This document shows positions 26,399 to 33,917 of a DNA stretch of 64,000 nucleotides, one piece after another; the stretch's first letter is position 1, and each line of letters starts with the position of its first letter. The notes beneath the pieces were generated by a model. That model did no database searches, was not told the DNA's origin, and saw only the letters and a program-made list of their open reading frames with translations. The stretch comes from an uncultured Muribaculaceae bacterium (GTDB lineage: Bacteria > Bacteroidota > Bacteroidia > Bacteroidales > Muribaculaceae). Position numbers and translations under genes: made by a program. The stretch lies in NCBI GenBank assembly GCA_958436175.1, contig CAUBJF010000013.1, positions 1 to 64,000 on the forward strand. The letters are read 5' to 3'.

Positions 26399-28030
26399 TT
26401 ATTTCACGTAAACTTTCTTCACGTCGCTGCCCTGACGGCGGATATAGAGGCCGGGGGTGAGGTTTTCTTCTGCTACACGAACGCCACCGATATTGTAGTA
26501 TTCAACGGGTGCGTTGTCTTCAACGATAACAGAGCCTATGCCTGCGTTGTGGCCTGTGAAGGTAACGATGATAGGCATTCCCATCCATGTAACATTGATG
26601 TGCATGTCGACATTGCCTGCGGCATCCTGAGTACCGTTGAGTGTTACATCGGCTTCAATCTGGCCACCGAGGAGTTTCATGCCTTCTACTTCGCCGGTAT
26701 ATGTCTTCGTACCGTTATCCTCGCTTACGTTGACATCAGGAACGACGATATCACCAAGAGGTGTCGGGCCGTCGCCCAGGTCGAGGGCGAAATCGGGAAG
26801 AATGATTGTGCAGGTGTTGTCACCGGTCTTGTAGAAGTTGAGCTTAGCAGGCTGGTCTTCAGCAATCATGCCGCCGTTCATCTCGATATCGAGAGTACCT
26901 TCGATAACTTCGTCGGCTTCGGGAGCCTTGAACTTGACAGTGTAGACATGGGTGTCTTTGCCGTCAACATCGGCACCGTTCTCGTTCTTTACAGTGAAAG
27001 TAGCAACTGCATTAGCCTTGTCGATAGCCACAGCTACGGAAGCTTCGCTCACGTTCTTGAGAAGTTCCTGCGAGAAAGCGAGTTCGCTTTCGGGGCAGTC
27101 TGTTTCGGGCATTTCGTACTCGTATTTATTGCTGTCGAAGCCTTCGAGGGCAACACCGTTGACGCGGAGAGTGGCGAGACGGGAATAGTAGACCAGACGT
27201 ACATTGTCAACAAAGAAAGAGTCGCCCGATTTGATTGTGGAAGCGTCGCCGAAGTAGTCGTTTGATGCGAGAATGATGTTGAGTTTCTCAGGAGCAGCGG
27301 TGGAAGCGTATTCGAATTCTTTCACGAATGTTGTCCAGTCGGCAGCTGTTTCCTCGATAGTGGTGTTGATTTTGCAGATAAGCTCTGCATCGTCACTCTT
27401 TGTAATTTCGCCACCCTTATTGGCCTGGATACCGAGGATGTTACGGTCACGGTCGACCATGTCGCAAGTTGTGGCAGCTCCGAAGAGATAAATTTCGCCG
27501 GGAACAGCAGCCTGTGTCCAGCTGCCTTTCCAAGTGAATGCAACTACAGAAGCTTTGGAAACTTTGCCTTCGGGAATTTCACCTTCGCATGTGAATTTAT
27601 AGTCGAATGCAAGGCCGTCGGGACGGCTTGTGAATTCACGGCCACCGAAAGTACCGCCGTCACTATTTGAGAAATTGCCGCCGAGCACCTCAAGGCCGTT
27701 AGCTGTCGACCAGGGTGTGCCGAAAGTGATATAACCGGGCACTATCTGTGTCGGAGAATATTCGTTGGGCTGGTTGAAAAGACGTACTGACTTATCCGAG
27801 TTGTAACCTTCGGCTTCCTCGCCTACAACGGTGGCACCCATACCGTTCATACCGATTACATGGGAGATGTTCCAGCCTTCGGGGGTAGTACCTTGTGTTT
27901 TTGTATTGCCCTTGCTGGTCCAGGGAGTGTAGTCGCTCCATTCGCCCTCGAAGCCGGGATTGGGAAGCTGCTGTGCGCATACAGTCATGGCTGCTGCCAC
28001 TGCAAGAAATGATGTGTAAAGTTTTTTCAT
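26399..28030 (-). CDS. Secreted PCMD and calycin-like domain protein with type IX-style tail
   Basis: A 543-residue protein with signal peptide (to about 19, AAAMTVCAQ). Residues about 20-270 match the putative carbohydrate-metabolism domain (PCMD): LPNPGFEGEW, EGWNISHV, FDYKFTCEGE, DSFFVDNVRLVYY. A short beta-sandwich linker (about 275-370) precedes a calycin-like beta-barrel (about 375-500, EGTLDIEMNGG, CTIILPDFALDLG, GDIVVPDVNVSED). The end, YYNIGGVRVAEENLTPGLYI then KKVYVK, resembles the tail of the LRR protein at 22142. Probably a surface protein for glycan or host-ligand binding. Domain names rest on remembered patterns. Confidence 0.8.
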   Translation of the reverse strand: MKKLYTSFLAVAAAMTVCAQQLPNPGFEGEWSDYTPWTSKGNTKTQGTTPEGWNISHVIGMNGMGATVVGEEAEGYNSDKSVRLFNQPNEYSPTQIVPGYITFGTPWSTANGLEVLGGNFSNSDGGTFGGREFTSRPDGLAFDYKFTCEGEIPEGKVSKASVVAFTWKGSWTQAAVPGEIYLFGAATTCDMVDRDRNILGIQANKGGEITKSDDAELICKINTTIEETAADWTTFVKEFEYASTAAPEKLNIILASNDYFGDASTIKSGDSFFVDNVRLVYYSRLATLRVNGVALEGFDSNKYEYEMPETDCPESELAFSQELLKNVSEASVAVAIDKANAVATFTVKNENGADVDGKDTHVYTVKFKAPEADEVIEGTLDIEMNGGMIAEDQPAKLNFYKTGDNTCTIILPDFALDLGDGPTPLGDIVVPDVNVSEDNGTKTYTGEVEGMKLLGGQIEADVTLNGTQDAAGNVDMHINVTWMGMPIIVTFTGHNAGIGSVIVEDNAPVEYYNIGGVRVAEENLTPGLYIRRQGSDVKKVYVK

Positions 28031-28079
28031 ATGTATTTGTGTTTCACATTATAAATGCAAAAGTTTTTATAGATTGGTT

Positions 28080-28349
28080 CTATCGGTCAACATTGCTTTC
28101 GGCGGCGATTGCTTCTGCGATAGCTTTCGCGAACTGGTCGGGGCAGGAGGTCCCCTTTCCTCTGCAGTCGATACCACGGAGTCTTTTGATGGCTTCATCG
28201 GCAGGCATGCCCTCGACAAGGGCTGCAATACCCTGGAGGTTACCGTGGCAACCTCCGTAGACAGTCAGGCCGTGAAGGCTTCCATCCGGCCTTATCTCGA
28301 ATTCCATCTTGCGGGAGCATACCCCCGCAGGTATATATTCATATTTCAT
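28080..28349 (-). CDS. TSCPD domain protein (TIGR03905-like)
   Basis: An 89-residue protein with the four conserved cysteines C11, C34, C62 and C69 and the signature GTSCPDQ. The block GGCHGNLQGI and LRGIDCRGKGTSCPD matches the small stand-alone TSCPD family, related to a C-terminal domain of class II ribonucleotide reductases; the cysteines may bind a metal. Exact role unknown. The ATG begins only two bases after the 3' end of tRNA-Leu on the same strand, so its messenger must be made together with the tRNA. Confidence 0.88.
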   Translation of the reverse strand: MKYEYIPAGVCSRKMEFEIRPDGSLHGLTVYGGCHGNLQGIAALVEGMPADEAIKRLRGIDCRGKGTSCPDQFAKAIAEAIAAESNVDR

Positions 28350-28351
28350 AG

Positions 28352-28434
28352 TGCCCGAAGCGGGAATCGAACCCGCACAGCCTTACGGCCAAGGGATTTT
28401 AAGTCCCTCGTGTCTACCATTTCACCATTCGGGC
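28352..28434 (-). tRNA. tRNA-Leu (anticodon TAA)
   Basis: An 83-base class II tRNA. Acceptor GCCCGAA (28434-28428) pairs with TTCGGGC; anticodon loop CTTAAAA gives anticodon TAA (codons UUA/UUG); a long variable arm of the leucine type (TTGGCCGTAAGGC region) and T-loop TTCGATT follow. The discriminator is A at 28352. CCA is not encoded. Confidence 0.97.
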
Positions 28435-28449
28435 TCCTGATTGACTCCG

Positions 28450-28480
28450 CAAAAGTAAGAAAATTTTTGCAAACAGCAAG
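28450..28480 (-). promoter_or_regulatory. Promoter of tRNA-Leu-TSCPD
   Basis: Minus strand TActTTTG at 28457-28450, with CTTG at 28480-28477 after a 19-base spacer. It sits between the end of the TIR-WD40 gene and the tRNA. Confidence 0.65.
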
Positions 28481-28493
28481 CGAACTATCATTT

Positions 28494-29828
28494 TTAGACA
28501 AAACGATATAGCAAAACTTTTCCGCTCTCAGTCACAGCGGCGAGATAATGGCTGTCGCCGCTGAAACAAACAGAAAGGATACGTCCGGCATACGGAATTT
28601 TGCGTTCGAACAAAAGCTTGCCGCTGCGGACTTCCCAGACGAACAATTCGTCTCTCTTGCCCCCGGCTGCGAGGAGCGAGCCGTCGCTGTTGAGAGCGAC
28701 ACATTCGAAATCGGTGTCTCCTCGTCGGAAAGCCCTCGTTTTCGCGCCTGCCTTGTCAAGGTCGAAGATACTAATTATCTCCTGATACGCCGTAGCGAGC
28801 TTCGTCTGTCCGGAATTTACGGCAAGACTTTCGACAGAGCCCTCGGTATATGTCCTAAGAACACGTCCGGTACTTAGCGACATTTCCGTAACGGGAAGAT
28901 AGTCGCCTCCGAAAATCAAACTCAAGTCATCGTCGGCAAGACAAATTTCATAGATGAGGGCACCGTCTGAATGCCCGAAAGGGATTTCAGTGAACTTATC
29001 CGGGTCGCGGGTATCGAGTACGGCAATCCGCTCATAAGCAGATATCAGCGTATTCCCGTCGGAAGTGATCGCGAGATGTCTACAATCTCCCGGAGGCATA
29101 TCCTTGCGAAAGATCAATGAGCCGTCATCCATGGACCATGCCGCTATGTAAGCAACTCCCCGGCGGTTCCACTGCGCCGAATAAAGCCGCTTCCCGTCCG
29201 GCGAAAAGACTGAAGATGCCGCAGTAAGGCCTGCCGGGACTTCCAGAGAGAATACCTCGCGTCCCGTCGCGACATCCAATATCTTGATATCTCCGTCGTA
29301 TAAACATGACGCAAGGCGGCTGCCGTCAGGCGAAAAGGTGACATGAAGAGCCCAGTCTTTATGCCGGACGAGTTCTTGGACTTTGACGTTCTCGAAATCA
29401 AGATTGTCTGCCACGTGCGACAAGGGAGCCTTGCAAAGTTTATGACGAAGCAGATCGACAAGGCCAGGATAAATCGGATATTCATCCATCCTGTATTCAT
29501 TACAGCCCTTCAGCTTCATCATGAAGAACAGCGGCAGCCGTGAATCGTCTATGACATAAGGAATCACGCATCCGCTGCCTTTCTCTCGCGAGGCAAATAT
29601 GATTTCGTTCTGCGTGAAGCGCGACTGATAGGAATTCCTGCTCGCCAGAAAGAGAAGCAGCGAGCTGTGGCTGATGGCATTGGCCAGCTCCTGAGGAAAC
29701 TCCATGCCTCCGGAAATATCGCGCCGGTCTATGAAATAGCTGATTCCGTTGCGTGCCAGACAACGGCATATCTCATCGGCTACCGCGCTGTCCTTGCGGC
29801 TGTAGCTTATGAAAACGTCATAGTTCAT
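28494..29828 (-). CDS. TIR domain-WD40 repeat protein, copy 2
   Basis: A 444-residue soluble protein. The TIR domain (about 1-120) starts YDVFISYSRKDS, has YFIDRRDI, and carries Glu75 in FTQNEIIFA at the position of the catalytic glutamate of bacterial TIR NAD+ hydrolases. Residues about 155-444 form a WD40 propeller with repeated SPDGS/SPDGK/NSDGS turns (HKDWALHVTFSPDGSRLAS, VFSPDGKRLYSAQW). TIR domains make or sense NAD-derived signals, or assemble with each other; the propeller is a likely sensor or scaffold. It is paralogous to the gene seven bases upstream. No effector such as a nuclease or channel is fused. Function not known. Confidence 0.88.
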   Translation of the reverse strand: MNYDVFISYSRKDSAVADEICRCLARNGISYFIDRRDISGGMEFPQELANAISHSSLLLFLASRNSYQSRFTQNEIIFASREKGSGCVIPYVIDDSRLPLFFMMKLKGCNEYRMDEYPIYPGLVDLLRHKLCKAPLSHVADNLDFENVKVQELVRHKDWALHVTFSPDGSRLASCLYDGDIKILDVATGREVFSLEVPAGLTAASSVFSPDGKRLYSAQWNRRGVAYIAAWSMDDGSLIFRKDMPPGDCRHLAITSDGNTLISAYERIAVLDTRDPDKFTEIPFGHSDGALIYEICLADDDLSLIFGGDYLPVTEMSLSTGRVLRTYTEGSVESLAVNSGQTKLATAYQEIISIFDLDKAGAKTRAFRRGDTDFECVALNSDGSLLAAGGKRDELFVWEVRSGKLLFERKIPYAGRILSVCFSGDSHYLAAVTESGKVLLYRFV

Positions 29829-29835
29829 ACAGTTT

Positions 29836-31185
29836 TCAGTCGGCTTTGTTGAACATCCATATCGCTACAGAGCCAAAGCAATCGCCTGTAACCGCGAACT
29901 CGCCGTCGGGAGAGAACACGACGCTGTTCACATCCGCACGACGCTGTTCGAATACGACGGCCTCCGTATATGTATTGTAGATTTTCATCGACCCCACATA
30001 GTCGGCAGAGGCGCAGAAGCGACCGTCCGGAGAGGCCGAGACCGATTCCACCAGATCCTTGGTAGGAATCATCTTTATCTCACGGCCTCGTTTGTTGCAG
30101 ACGGTAATCCCGAGCACTGATGCCATAAATAGCTTCCTCCCGTCAGGAGAATAGCTCAAAGAGAATACGGTAGTCGATTTCCCGAGATAGGCGGTGTAGG
30201 ATTTTCCTTCATCTGGCTTCATAATCTCGCCTGTCTTGACTTCGATGATAAAAACCTGCCCTATCATATTGCCGACGGCTATAAAACTGCCTTCGGGCGA
30301 GAAGCATATCGAGCTGAGGATGTTTTTGAAAGTCGAGGGTATGTCTACAGTCCGGAAAAGCTCCATCGTCCCTAATCTATAGACTTCCACAGAATCACCT
30401 ACACAGACTGCCAATAATGCTCCGTCGGGACTGATGGCCGCCAAGGAGCCTTTCAGCTCTGCGATACACTCTTGCGAAGCTATATCCAAGAGTTTTACCT
30501 GGTTGTAAGAACTCGCGGCAAGAAGGGAGGAGTCAGGGGATAGACACAAGGTTTTTATCTCGCTGTTGAAGAGCTGGATAGGCTCTCCCTTGCGTTCTCC
30601 CATAAAGACATCCCAAAGACATACGGAACCGTCGTCAGCCCCGCTCGCGATTGTATCGGCGCTTTTGTTTATCGCCAACGCATGAATCTGGGCTGCGTGA
30701 CCCGTTCCGAGTGTAAAACAAGAGGTTGCCCCGAAATCGACATCACTAAGGTTCGTAGGCACAGTTCGTCCGAGCACCTCGCACAGGTCGCGGACAAGAG
30801 CAGGCTCTATCGGCAAGGTACGTCTGTCCCTCCAGTTCACACTTGAGAAGATGAAGCGGAAAGACAAAGGCATCTCACTGCCATCGATGACATATGGGAT
30901 GATGTTGCTCCTCGGAAGCTCGTTGAAAGCGTATGTTATCTCCGACTTCACCATCTTGGATTCGTAAGCGTTCTCGCTTGCAAGCAGAAGGAACACCCGG
31001 CTTGACGATATGCCCCGGACCAGTTCTCCATTCATTTCGAGACTGTTGTCACCCGATGGCTGCCGCAAAAAGTTGATACCGGCTTTGCGGAGAGCGGCAC
31101 ATATCTCATCGGCTACAGGCGCGTCCCAGGGACTGTGGCAGATAAATACTTCGTAGGAATAATCGGTGAGGGCTGAAGTCGGCAT
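29836..31185 (-). CDS. TIR domain-WD40 repeat protein, copy 1
   Basis: A 449-residue protein of the same architecture as its downstream neighbour. The TIR domain (about 8-135) begins YEVFICHSPWD and has the candidate catalytic Glu82 in VKSEITYA. The WD40 part (about 160-449) shows repeats such as HAAQIHALAINKSADTIAS, SVCLWDVF, LSPDSSLLAASS, FSPEGSFIAVGN and FSPDGEFAVTG, ending SVAIWMF. The two TIR domains are clearly diverged (BB-loop DRRDISGG versus RQPSGDNS), so the pair may form a heteromer. The gene starts 18 bases after hutI with no terminator or promoter visible, placing it in the histidine-utilisation transcript. Confidence 0.88.
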   Translation of the reverse strand: MPTSALTDYSYEVFICHSPWDAPVADEICAALRKAGINFLRQPSGDNSLEMNGELVRGISSSRVFLLLASENAYESKMVKSEITYAFNELPRSNIIPYVIDGSEMPLSFRFIFSSVNWRDRRTLPIEPALVRDLCEVLGRTVPTNLSDVDFGATSCFTLGTGHAAQIHALAINKSADTIASGADDGSVCLWDVFMGERKGEPIQLFNSEIKTLCLSPDSSLLAASSYNQVKLLDIASQECIAELKGSLAAISPDGALLAVCVGDSVEVYRLGTMELFRTVDIPSTFKNILSSICFSPEGSFIAVGNMIGQVFIIEVKTGEIMKPDEGKSYTAYLGKSTTVFSLSYSPDGRKLFMASVLGITVCNKRGREIKMIPTKDLVESVSASPDGRFCASADYVGSMKIYNTYTEAVVFEQRRADVNSVVFSPDGEFAVTGDCFGSVAIWMFNKAD

Positions 31186-31203
31186 AAGGATTATTGGCAG
31201 GGC

Positions 31204-32439
31204 TTACAGACAGCGTTTCCCTTTGATAAATACTGATTCTATGAACGGTGTGGTATAGGCATATGGAATAAAGGCGAGCGACGGGACAGGACGCGTCAGT
31301 ATAAAGGAAGCATCGCGACCCACGCCGATGGCACCATGCGTATGGGCCAGTTCCAATGCGGCTGCACCGTTGAGCGTACAGGCGGCAAGAGCCTCATTCG
31401 GAGTAAGTTTCATCTTTATGCAGCCTAAGGCCCACACGAATCGCATGTCGCCCGACGGCGACGACCCGGGGTTATAGTCACTGGCCAGAGCCACGGGAAG
31501 TCCGGCATCAACGGCTCGTCGCGCCGGTCCGTAAGGCATGCCGAGGAAGAACGAAGCACCCGGAAGCATGGTAGGGATAGTATTTGACGACGCGAGCACT
31601 TGAATCTCGGCATCGCCCATTCGTTCGAGATGATCCACAGAGACAGCTCCGTGCCCTACTCCGACCTGGACACCGCCCGAACATGCAAGCTCGTTGGCAT
31701 GAATCTTGGGCTTCATTCCGTAGTGCGCGGCAGCCTCGAGGATACGGGCGGTCTCGTCGACGGTGAAGAAGCCTTCGTCGCAGAACACGTCGACATACTC
31801 GGCAAGACCTTCGGCAGCGACAGCCGGAAGCATCTCGGCAATCAGCATATCGACATAATCGCCCTGACGGCCGGTATAGGCACGGCCTACGGCATGAGCA
31901 CCGAGAAAATTGATTTTCACATCGGCCGGAGAAGCCTCGCGAATACGTGCAGCGACACGAAGCATCTTGATTTCATCTGCCGTATTGAGCCCGTAGCCGC
32001 TCTTGATTTCCATTGCTACCGTTCCCTTAGAGATCATCTCGTCGGCACGCCGCATAGCAGCCTCGAAAAGCTCATCCTCGGAAGTGCGGTGAAGGAGGTC
32101 GGCGGAATTTAGGATACCGCCGCCGCGACGCGCTATCTCCTCATAGCTCAAACCACGAATCTTGTCAAGAAATTCGCCGTCGCGGCTCCCGGCATAGATG
32201 ATGTGAGTATGCGAGTCGCAGAAACCGGGAATCACAGAGCCTCCGCGAGCATCAACTATCTCCTCCCCTTCTGCTTCGGCAGGTAGAGGCATAGGCCCGT
32301 AGGCGGCTATTTTGCCGTCGGCAACATGGAGCCAGCAGTCGCGCAGTTCACCGAAACCGGTCTCCATGTCCTTGCCGGCAAGTCGGGAACAGCCTTCCTC
32401 CACGATTCCGTGGAGGGAAGCTATATTTATAATGTACAT
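31204..32439 (-). CDS. hutI: Imidazolonepropionase
   Basis: Third step of histidine degradation: hydrolyses 4-imidazolone-5-propionate to N-formimino-glutamate. The 411-residue amidohydrolase carries the metal-binding DSHTH (in FCDSHTHIIYAG), the substrate arginine region SRDGEFL, the KPKIHANELACSGGVQVG stretch and LASDYNPGSSP. It overlaps the end of hutH by 13 bases, so translation is coupled. Last of the four hut genes; two TIR-WD40 genes follow directly. Confidence 0.97.
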   Translation of the reverse strand: MYIINIASLHGIVEEGCSRLAGKDMETGFGELRDCWLHVADGKIAAYGPMPLPAEAEGEEIVDARGGSVIPGFCDSHTHIIYAGSRDGEFLDKIRGLSYEEIARRGGGILNSADLLHRTSEDELFEAAMRRADEMISKGTVAMEIKSGYGLNTADEIKMLRVAARIREASPADVKINFLGAHAVGRAYTGRQGDYVDMLIAEMLPAVAAEGLAEYVDVFCDEGFFTVDETARILEAAAHYGMKPKIHANELACSGGVQVGVGHGAVSVDHLERMGDAEIQVLASSNTIPTMLPGASFFLGMPYGPARRAVDAGLPVALASDYNPGSSPSGDMRFVWALGCIKMKLTPNEALAACTLNGAAALELAHTHGAIGVGRDASFILTRPVPSLAFIPYAYTTPFIESVFIKGKRCL

Positions 32440-33911
32440 GTGCGGAGGAAGTTGACAGATGCTTCAATAAGAGGCGACATCACCGTATCACGATCGATGA
32501 AAGGCACGATGGCACGATATTCCTTATGTAACTTTTCGACTGTTTCCGACGAACGCAGCGGACGACGGAACTCGAGAGCCTGGGCGGCATTGAAAAGCTC
32601 CAGGGCGAGGACACGCAGGGTGTTGTCGGCAACGCGGACAAGCTTGGTCGCCGAGTTTGCGCCCATCGAAACATGGTCTTCCTGACCCTGCGACGAAGGA
32701 ATGGAATCGCAGCTGCACGGCCAGCAGAGACCCTTGCTCTGGTTGAGCACCGAAGCGGCGGCATACTGCGTGATCATGAAGCCGCTGTTGAGGCCCGGCT
32801 TGGCAACGAGGAAGGAAGGAAGTCCGCGAGTACCGCTGACAAGCTTGTAGATACGGCGTTCGGAAATATTGCTGAGTTCTGTGAGGGCTATCGCGAGAAA
32901 ATCCATAGGCATGGCTATAGGTTCGCCGTGGAAATTGCCTGCCGAGACGATGATATCCTCTTCGGGGAAGATAGTAGGATTGTCGGTCGGACTGTTGATT
33001 TCCTCTTCGAGGGCCCGGGCGGTATTGTCGATAACGTCGCGGACAGCGCCATGCACCTGAGGAATACACCGGAAAGAATATGGGTCCTGGACATGCACTT
33101 TAGGCTGGGCAATAAGCTGGCTGCCTTTGAGTATCTCGCTCATATCGGCGGCTACGGCAATCTGCCCGGGATGATGGCGCACTTCATTTACCTCCTTGCC
33201 GAAAGGCTCGATGCGACCGTCGAAAGCGTCGAGGCTCATCGCTGCAACTACGTCGGCAATACGGGCAAGGCGACGTGCACGCAGGAGAGCCCATACACCG
33301 TGGGCGCTCATAAACTGTGTGCCGTTCAGGAGCGCAAGTCCTTCTTTCGACATCAGGCGTATCGGCTCCCAGCCTTTTTCTTTGAGAACCTCAGCTGCCG
33401 GACGCAGACGGCCTTCATATTCGACTTCGCCGAGACCGATGAGCGGCAGGCACATATTGGCCAAGGGCGCGAGGTCGCCCGAAGCTCCGAGCGAACCTTG
33501 CTGATAGACGACTGGCGTAATTCCGGCATTGAAGAAATCGACAAGACGCTGTACGGTGACAAGCTGCACGCCAGAGTTGCCATAGGAAAGCGACTGCACC
33601 TTCAACAGCATCATAAGCCGTACTATCTCGGTCGAGACACGCTCGCCTACACCGCAGGAGTGCGACTTTACGAGGTTGCTCTGAAGCTCGGAGAGGTCGT
33701 CGGCCGGAATGGATATGTTACACAGCGAGCCGAAGCCGGTGGTAATACCATAGATAGGCTCCTCGGTCTTGGATATCTTCTCGTCGAGGAATTTTCGGCA
33801 ACGTTCGATGAGTGCGACAGCCTCGTCGCTGAGAGCGATATCCATGTGCTCGGACATAATCTGCCCGACGCGTTCGATAGTGAGATGTTCGGTTGATATA
33901 TAGTGAGTCAT
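32427..33911 (-). CDS. hutH: Histidine ammonia-lyase
   Basis: Removes ammonia from histidine to give urocanate. The 494 residues are the normal size. The MIO cofactor triad A143-S144-G145 lies in GSLGASGDLAPL; YGITTGFGSL (about 54-63) and GNFHGEPIAMPMD are also typical. The ATG follows hutU after six bases. Part of ftcD-hutU-hutH-hutI. Confidence 0.98.
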   Translation of the reverse strand: MTHYISTEHLTIERVGQIMSEHMDIALSDEAVALIERCRKFLDEKISKTEEPIYGITTGFGSLCNISIPADDLSELQSNLVKSHSCGVGERVSTEIVRLMMLLKVQSLSYGNSGVQLVTVQRLVDFFNAGITPVVYQQGSLGASGDLAPLANMCLPLIGLGEVEYEGRLRPAAEVLKEKGWEPIRLMSKEGLALLNGTQFMSAHGVWALLRARRLARIADVVAAMSLDAFDGRIEPFGKEVNEVRHHPGQIAVAADMSEILKGSQLIAQPKVHVQDPYSFRCIPQVHGAVRDVIDNTARALEEEINSPTDNPTIFPEEDIIVSAGNFHGEPIAMPMDFLAIALTELSNISERRIYKLVSGTRGLPSFLVAKPGLNSGFMITQYAAASVLNQSKGLCWPCSCDSIPSSQGQEDHVSMGANSATKLVRVADNTLRVLALELFNAAQALEFRRPLRSSETVEKLHKEYRAIVPFIDRDTVMSPLIEASVNFLRTCTL

Positions 33912-33917
33912 AGTCTG

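Noticed and set aside
32673..33896. Long plus-strand open frame opposite hutH
   Set aside because: Antisense shadow of hutH.
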